The position numbers were made by a program, and so were the translations under genes. A DNA stretch of 64,000 nt from Marisa cornuarietis (taxonomy: Eukaryota > Mollusca > Gastropoda > Architaenioglossa > Ampullariidae): contig SMMW01000130.1 of the NCBI GenBank assembly GCA_004794655.1, positions 744,001 through 808,000 of the forward strand, given 5' to 3'. Positions within the stretch are counted from its first letter, which is position 1. Every line of letters starts with the position of its first letter. The notes beneath the pieces are model-generated. The model did not search any database, was not told the DNA's origin, and saw only the letters and a list, made by a program, of their open reading frames with translations. Shown piece after piece: positions 57,121 through 64,000 of this stretch.

Positions 57121-57969
57121 ATAGCATCATATATTTATACCATGAACTATTTGTAAGTAACTCCGAGGTTTACGTTTGTCTGTTCATGACGCCAGACGCA
57201 TGCGCAGTCAAGAAGGGACAGGAAATGATGATGTCACGTGGTTTGCCTTTGACTGTGGCACGCAGTAACATCGAAATGTTGGTCATTCGCTGAGGCTTGC
57301 GCCACTCCCACCCCACTACTTGTCTAGTCGCTGGCCTTGCTTGAGATTGCATGGAGCACGAGGAGAAGAAAGTGATTTCTGAGGTCACAAGCTCTCCAGC
57401 GTTGTCGGACCTCTTTCCGGCGGAACCAAAGGGACGCTACCAGTGAATTGTTTGAACTGAATTCGGTCACAGAGTGCACTAGCCCACATCCCCAGTCCAA
57501 AACACCATCCCCATTCGTCGCTGAAAAGTGACATTGCCGATGCACGTTGACAGTGAGTGCATTACGGTCATCGCCGCTCGGGAACGTGAATTGCCAAGTG
57601 GCTAGAGCACTGGGATCCATAGACCTTATTCACGCAGACGCCATCTTGAAATCAGAACGAATGTTTCATTTTTATTTACTTGCATTTATTTATTTTAAAC
57701 TGACTTAAACTGAAGTTCTCAAAAGCAAAACATGCCTGCCAGACACTGGACACATAATGTTGAAAGCGTATATCTTTGTCTCCCCAAAGTTTTCAAAGTT
57801 CAAAATTTGTTATCACTTGCAAATAAAAGGACTGAGATTCTTGTCGCCATATGATATTTGTCATCAATTGTACATGTGAAATTTGTACAGAATGGTACAC
57901 AGCAGTGCCTGTGCAATTTGGCTACTATTTTGAAGTTTTCACTAATCTTCTCAGTAACTATGACGCCCA

Positions 57970-58420
57970 TGAGGCCTCGTTTTGGATAGCCGGAAGAGCC
58001 ACGCTTCAATAACGTCCATACCCGGAGGTGCAATGTTTGATCCCCGTGTGGCACAGCAAGCTTTTCCCTGTCGACCCTGATCATAGATGATGGAAAATTA
58101 CGGCGGCGATGGAGGGGAGATAGACACCGCCCTCACAAAAGGCTGGCCAATAATGAAGTGTGACTTTTAACACCCTACTCCCCAAACGACCGAAAGGTTA
58201 GGGTAGGACGTTTTGTAACGGTGTTTGTTATGGCTCACCTGCCGCGACTACAGTCTGCACACTGGTCCTGAACACTCCCATCCGGGTATGCCATGGCGTC
58301 ACGTGGCAAGCTACTATGCTTGAGAACATGCGTTGACACAAATCCATTTGACAGTCCTATGTGATTTAAGGGTGATAAAGCCTTGCATACTATTTGAAAA
58401 TTCACTTTTTCGGGCAAAGG
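57970..58420 (+). mobile_element. Probable tRNA-derived SINE
   Basis: GGATAGCCGGAAGAGCCACG (57984-58003) resembles an A box, and GTTTGATCCCC (58035-58045) matches the B box. The body beyond (TGGCGTCACGTGGCAAGC at 58286-58303, then to about 58420) is unique-looking within this window, and its 3' end is a guess. Immediately upstream, CCTTATTCACGCAGACGCCA at 57625-57644 looks like a DNA-transposon end but has no partner here. Confidence 0.45.
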
Positions 58421-59622
58421 ACCTTAGTAAGGACTCCCCTACCTCCCGCTAGTGTTGATTAATTATTGCCCGATACTGAGTACCTCCTACCCAACATTGA
58501 GTACTTTCTGCCCAGTCAGCTACAGTAAAAGAAATTCCACGAGGGTAGCTGTTGCTGCTTAACCCAGTGACCTGACGGGAAGCCTGCGAGGATTTCTATG
58601 ACGAACTCAGGGTGGAGGACTACATAACGGTTCCCCCAGCCCCCCAACCAGAGACTCGACAAGAATAAGTTAAGGAAAATGCGTTCTGTAACCTCACGGG
58701 AATCACGGAGGAGCGAAACAAGCAACCTCACAACTACGAGATGTTTCGATCGATCATCTTTAAAATATTATCCCATTTAAGGACCAGCTTAGAATTGAGG
58801 CCGTTCCGAAAAAAGGCATAAAAAAGTGAGTTTTGTTGTGAAAATCCGTATTGTCCCTGCAAAGCGTACGCATCCTGATATTTTTGAGTGAAGAACATCA
58901 CCCTTCAGTTGAAAAATAAATTCTTTCACTTGGTGACACTCTAGGTAGGCTCACAGTTTGGATGGACTTTGACCGGAGCAAGGGAAAAAACCCATTGTGA
59001 ATGTGGAGAATTTATATTATTGGATATAAAAGCTAAGCATTTGAAAGAAATGAAACAGCAATATGTCACATAAAACGTTGCGAAAAATGGTATAAACTGT
59101 GGGTTGTGAAGAGTGTTGAGGGTCTCGACGAGGAGTAAACATCTGAAAAAAAAAAGAAAACACTTTGTGGCCAGCAACAAAATATTTTACTGAAGCAAAC
59201 AGGAAGCAGTTAAAGGCCGGGCAATGGTGATGGAAGTGGTCGCAATGGAACTTCTTGACACGTACGTGCGTAGAGCACTCGGCAAGGCATCTCTGGCCTA
59301 CACTGGATCATAGCCCAAGCTCCGAGTTAAAGTTTTATATGTGAAGAGGTTTGATTGGCTAATAAAGTGACGGAGTTTTAAAGGCTTTTCCATGTCTGTG
59401 CTTACGGGATGACGCGGATGTTGTCTCTCTCTCTCTCACACACACACACACACCAGTTCCGCTATCTCAGATTCTTTCCAAAGCGACTTGGGGAATTAAA
59501 GCTGTCATGGTGAACACCCCTGTTCCCCTAAAGTATGCGCTGGAATTGTACCTCCACCACCTTCTCCATTATTCTCTGGCGCACCGACTTCGCTTCTCGG
59601 TGGCTCACGGGTGTAAAGATGG
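58421..59622. other. Non-coding stretch
   Basis: Nothing recognised. A short (TC)n(AC)n tract lies at 59425-59452. Confidence 0.65.
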
Positions 59623-59649
59623 TGAGAGAGAGTGTGTGTGTGAGAGAGC

Positions 59650-59716
<67 letters not shown>

Positions 59717-59795
59717 TGTGTGAGAGAGAGAGTGTGAGAGAGAGAGTGTGTGAGAGAGAGAGAGTGTGTGTGTAAGGATATGTGTGTGTGTGAGA

Positions 59796-59826
<31 letters not shown>

Positions 59827-60172
59827 TGTGTGAGAGAGAGTGTGTGTGTAAGGATATGTGTGTGTGTGAGAGAGAGAGAGTGTGTGTGTGAGAGAGAGTG
59901 TGTGTGTGAGAGAGAGAGTGTGTGTGTGAGAGAGAGAGAGTGTGTGTGTGTGTGTGTGAGAGTGTGTGTGTGTGAGAGTGAGTGTGTGTGTGAGAGAGTG
60001 TGTGTGTGTGAGAGAGAGTGTGTGTGTGTGAGAGAGAGTGTGTGTGTGAGAGAGAGAGTGTGTGTGAGAGAGAGTGTGTGTGAGAGAGAGAGTGTGTGTG
60101 AGAGAGAGAGGAGATAGAGAGTGTGTGTGTGTGAGAGAGAGAGAAAGAGTGTGTGTGTGAGAGAGAGAGTGT

Positions 60173-60213
<41 letters not shown>
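59623..60213 (+). repeat. Compound (TG)n/(AG)n tract, ~590 bp
   Basis: Alternating TGTGTG and GAGAGA runs, with a repeated phrase TGTAAGGATATGTGTG at 59771 and 59847 pointing to an internal duplication of about 76 bp. The 247-codon minus Thr/His/Ser/Leu frame is an artefact. Confidence 0.95.
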
Positions 60214-60742
60214 GGGTGGGGGGAAATGTTTAGTGCAACTCGGTGCAAAATGCGATTTCCTAAAACTGTAAGTGAATCATCTCCCCCCGCCCCTTTCTGC
60301 GATGCGCGGATATAAACATCACTCTGCCAAGAAAGAGTTCAAACATTTGTTCACACGAACGGCTAATTAACCTGTGATCTCAGCTCTTGCAACTGGCTGT
60401 AGTCTTGACAATGTATGTGCATGCACGTCCAGTTCTGCTGTGTGTACTCTACACGCATGTCTGTACATGGCAACACTTACACGCGTGTACCTACAGACCG
60501 TGAGTTTAGGGAGAGGAGAGGTATCCACTCAGATTTGTGCGAAATAATATCTTTACCCAGTCATTATAAAAGAAATTAGACTTTCTAAATTCTAAACAGA
60601 ATTTTAACGTAGAGATAACCGAGGCAAAATACACAAAGGTAGGTAATAGTGAATAAGGAATACTAATTGTCTTCTCTTTCTTCCGTGGGTTAAAAACAGA
60701 AAAAACTTCATTATGCCACAGAGTTAAGCTTCTGATTTAAAG

Positions 60743-60986
60743 AACATAATTAATAATTGTTGTATCCGATTTACTTAGCTACGACTGTTGGATGTAATTG
60801 CGTTTAGAATAATAATTAATGCCTCAGAAACTTTATAACAGGGACTAATGTAAATGTTTCTGTTAAACTTAGTAATAATTACGATATGAGTAATTATTTA
60901 CTTAAGTAATTATGGACAAAATATTTGTAGTAATTTTTATTTTCTTAGAAATAACGATTCAATAGTGTTAAATGAGTAATAATTAC
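60743..60986. promoter_or_regulatory. AT-rich cluster of TAAT cores
   Basis: TAATTAATAATTG, GTAATTG, AATAATTAATG, GTAATAATTAC, GTAATTAT (twice), GTAATTTT and GAGTAATAATTAC all fall within about 240 bp. TAATTA-type cores are homeodomain binding sites, and such clusters occur in conserved enhancers. The spacing also fits a decayed AGTAATTATTTA-type repeat. Function is unproven. Confidence 0.25.
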
Positions 60987-61479
60987 AAACGTTAGACGAG
61001 AACTGTTCAAGTCATAACGACCAGCGGGGTGTTGCTGGGGTATAATCGGTCGCGGTGGTGAAACGAAAGATGACTTAGCATTTAGTGCAAAAGCCTTGAG
61101 TCGTTTTCATTGATGTGGGACACTTTTATGATGTATTTTATGTCCTTTTGACGGTTATAGCATGAAGTCTTCCCGTGTCACCGTCGTGAGGTGTGCTGGT
61201 GTGTACTGCTCAAGTAGGTCAAAATAATCACATTGGGACAATGGTGGCTTAATAGCATTTCTTAAGATCTTGTGGCTTTCTTGGCAGTTTCTTAAAAGCA
61301 GCTATGTATACAACTAAACAAATACAAGGGAAGAAAACTAATTAAAACTCTGCTCCACTGTAGTCAGGTAAATAGACAGTTGTCAGACAGCTTGCTAAAT
61401 AAATTGGGATACATTTGTCAGACAGTCAGTTGTCAGACAGAGAGGTAAAGACTGACAGCTGTTATACAGACAGACATTC

Positions 61480-61530
61480 TGGTGGATGGATGGATGGATG
61501 GTTGGATGGGTGGATGGATAGATGGAGAGG
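61480..61530 (+). repeat. (GGAT)n microsatellite
   Basis: About 9 GGAT/GGGT tetranucleotides. Upstream at 61385-61445 four loose copies of TTGTCAGACAG are present. Confidence 0.9.
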
Positions 61531-62969
61531 TAAATAAATGGAGAACTATGTTAAAACGGAGCAACAGCACCCCCCCCCACATCCTCACATCCCACACTTA
61601 TTTTCACAGACCGAAAGAGGGTGGGGATGGAGATAGAGCTAAAAATAACCTCGGTGCCGTAAGGGCCATGCTTCAGTTGTAATGTGCCTGCGTCTGTCGA
61701 CTTTGAGGCATAAATGTCGGACATTAAATGCCAAAAGGAAAGCATAAAACACTTCTTGTTAAAAAAAAATTATGGATTAATCAGGCTGCCATATCTCTCT
61801 TCCATTCGTCTTCACTCCTTGTCTTTCCTTCTCGCAGTTTGCCATTACAGCAGCACTCAGCACCTATACTTTATGTTTGTGTTTACAGCACCACTAGACA
61901 CCCTGACTTCAATTTTTTCTATTTTGTCTTCAGTTGATAAACCTTATCGACTGGCCAGACCTGAGTAGCCACACATATTTGAACCATCTCGTTCATCCAT
62001 ATAATTATTTTTATCTACTTCTGAAACACGTTCTTCTTCGCTAATATAAAGAGTACTATTAATACGTCACACATTGATGTCGGCTTGGTGTATAACACCG
62101 GTCATCTCCTTGCTTCACTGTCATCTCACGCACCAAGAGCTGTGGAATATTAAATGTTACGACTACTTCTCACGATGAACATTGTGCACGAGGCTATGGC
62201 TCGCCCTCACTACCATCTCACACACCACGTGTTTGCTGGTGTCGCCGTCTGCGTCGGGCATTGTGCCTCTGAGATTGCCTGCCCCTTGTGCATCTCCGCG
62301 AAGAGTAGCAGCCCTTTCCTTTTCAGACCTCTGCTGTTGTTGCTGCTGCTGCTGCTGCTGCAGTGTCGCCGGCGCGCTGTAGCTGCAGAGTGCCCTCCCC
62401 TCCTGCTAGCCGTTCTCCAGAGGGCGCAGATGCTGCAGACAAGGGGAGGTCAGTCGGGACACAGTGTCGCGGAGGGAGAAATGTCGAAAGAAAATGGAGC
62501 GTCACTAACACTGGTTGCACCCTGTCAGAATGGCGCGGTTCTGTGCGGCGAGCTTCCCCGGGCAAATCACAAACAGTCGCAAAATTATCGCCAGAGAGGG
62601 GACGGGAGGGGCGGTGGGGGGCTATTTTTCTGGGAGGGGGGAATCTAGGGACGTGGGTCTGCTTGGGGGGGAAGAGGTGGGGGAGAAAAAAACAGGGAGG
62701 AGGAAATGCCGAAGGAAAGTAGCCACAGAAGGATGAATGTAAAACATGAATAGTGAAAGGGGGGAGTAGTCTGTTGACGAGGATAACAGAGTTTATTTGA
62801 CGAAGTGGATAGATAAAAGCGAGATGTGATCGGGTGGCGTGCTGTTCCACCCTGGCCTGTACGATGTTTAGAGTCGGGTGGTAGAAGCTGAGGAAGCGTC
62901 TGGAAGGGATTGTTCAGACAGGCGCTGTATTATTGAATTCCGCTTTATTTTCTTGTGGCACTTCTTGTG
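61531..62969. other. Non-coding or unassigned stretch with one 164-codon frame
   Basis: An ATG frame at 62154-62648 starts MLRLLLTMNIVHEAMARPHY and passes through a (CTG)n tract (62336-62362) that gives ten leucines, then ends in a Gly-rich part over G-runs. An internal MSKENGASLTLVAPCQNG segment is ordinary in composition. I do not recognise a domain, the ATG has T at -3, and no donor was seen at its end. It could contain an exon, but composition explains much of its length. Confidence 0.35.
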
Positions 62970-63045
62970 CCGCGTGTGGCTTAGATGTTGATTATTAAGA
63001 AGTAAATTCTCAACATGTGCGGTTCGAACCTTCGGTCAGCCTAAC
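62970..63045 (+). mobile_element. tRNA-derived SINE head
   Basis: TGGCTTAGATGT (62977-62988, A box) and GGTTCGAACC (63021-63030, full B-box match) are at tRNA-like spacing. The arms do not form a clean tRNA fold by eye, so a SINE head is favoured. The downstream boundary is unknown. Confidence 0.6.
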
Positions 63046-63276
63046 TTGCGAAGGGCGCTTGAGGATGGAGTGTTGTGGAGATTAAATTAGTCACAAAACG
63101 AATACAGTCAGATAAAGGACCGTCATTTCTAATTACCACTCATCAGCCCGTAAAAGTTATATAGTTATAGACCTGCATGAGTTCCCAAGAAACGCACGTG
63201 CCACAAAGAATCAAACATCCACCCGAGAGAACTGCAGACATCCATGCAACTCTTGCTGTGCTGCGTGCACGCCTAG

Positions 63277-63514
63277 TTGTCATAGTAACCATTGCACCCC
63301 TGGCATATGGTTGTCATAGTAACCAATGCACCCCTGGCGTATGGTTATTATAGTAACCAATGCACCCCTGGCGTGTGGTTGTCATAGTAGCGAATGCACC
63401 CCCGGCGTATGGTTGTCATAGTAACCAATGCACCCCTGGCGTATGGTTGTCATAGTAACCAATGCACCCCTGGCGTATAGTTGTCATAGTAACCAATGCA
63501 CCCCTGGCGAATGG
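63277..63514 (+). repeat. Minisatellite, 34-bp unit, 7 copies
   Basis: Unit TTGTCATAGTAACCAATGCA plus CCCCTGGCGTATGG, seven consecutive copies of exactly 34 bp with few substitutions. The array ends abruptly at CTGTACTCAGC. Confidence 0.97.
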
Positions 63515-63899
63515 CTGTACTCAGCACAGTATCAAGGTAGCCTATGCGCACGATCTTCAGAAAACGCTTTTTGCCGAGTATGTGATGCACAGCATTTATC
63601 TGACCTTTCACCTCAGTCTGTGATTAGCTGTTGGTCACGGAACCCTACCATTTTTACCACCAGTTTAGTCGACAAATATAAACAACGTCTTTTTATTTCG
63701 CCTTTACTTGTTGTGATCAAGCTCCTACCCTAAGCCTAACCGTATCCCAAACCTTAACGCAAGCATAAGACTAACTTATGCACCAACACATTTCGAGCTA
63801 ACGAGGTTTTCTTTTCTTTTTTTTTAAATGGCACGAAAAATATCCAGAACAACATTGCAACCAAAAATAAAATATAGATACGTGTTTAAGAGCTATGGT

Positions 63900-63990
63900 T
63901 GTGATGAGAATCAAACCCTAGACTCAAGCACATAAAACTCCACCTTCGTCACTGCGATACGGTGGCCTTATGGCATGATAAAGAAAAGGT
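63900..63990 (-). mobile_element. tRNA-derived SINE, partly outside the window
   Basis: The minus strand reads GGCCACCGTATCGCAGTGAC (A-box region, 63966-63947) and a B box GGGTTTGATTCTC (63919-63907). Spacing and the CGCAGTGACGAAGG phrase match a tRNA-like promoter. The 3' body would run leftwards into the AT-rich DNA at 63780-63900. Confidence 0.6.
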
Positions 63991-64000
63991 GTTATCTAAA

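Noticed and set aside
59505..60248. 247-codon Thr/His/Ser/Leu minus frame
   Set aside because: Translation of a (TG)n/(AG)n tract.

Overview
This window looks like intergenic or intronic DNA from a large, repeat-rich animal genome. There is no operon structure, no ribosome-binding-site-led genes and no long uninterrupted non-repetitive reading frame. It does hold many (TG)n and other microsatellites, long minisatellites, tRNA-derived SINE copies, a decayed reverse-transcriptase tail and short inverted-repeat DNA transposons. The SINE tails ending in (ATT)n and a SINE with a conserved-looking central block resemble repeats I associate with molluscs, so a gastropod is my best guess. That guess rests on memory of repeat families, not on a search.

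Layout. 1-8.1 kb: non-coding, with a 23-bp minisatellite (4849-5815). 8.1-14.6 kb: a possible signal-peptide first exon, a SINE, a degenerate repeat and microsatellites. 14.6-22 kb: four minisatellites (units 18, 24, 18 and 43 bp) and a possible small exon. 22-26.9 kb: a GC/CpG-rich block with a possible minus-strand first exon (23932), SINE tails, a tRNA-like SINE head and microsatellites. 27.9-29.4 kb: the largest array (25-bp unit, about 58 copies). 29.9-33.3 kb: an E-box cluster, a small transposon inside a CA repeat, a 48-bp array, a CpG-rich promoter-like block and the end of a non-LTR retrotransposon. 33.3-45 kb: mostly featureless, with one good SINE and promoter-like motif clusters. 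45.8-48.7 kb: the strongest promoter-like region (NRF1- and YY1-like motifs) and a TA-flanked DNA transposon. 50-54.6 kb: simple repeats and a 24-bp array. 54.6-64 kb: SINE pieces, a long TG/GA tract, an AT-rich TAAT-core cluster and a 34-bp array.

No complete protein-coding gene can be supported. A few candidate exons are listed at low confidence, because open frames of 25-60 codons next to splice-like sites are expected by chance in 64 kb. The long repetitive proteins that can be translated from this window are products of minisatellites whose unit length is a multiple of three, or of a stop-free 25-bp unit. I do not see a new gene system. The more interesting material is the unusual density and internal organisation of minisatellites, the transposon copies, and two ATG-containing YY1-like promoter modules.
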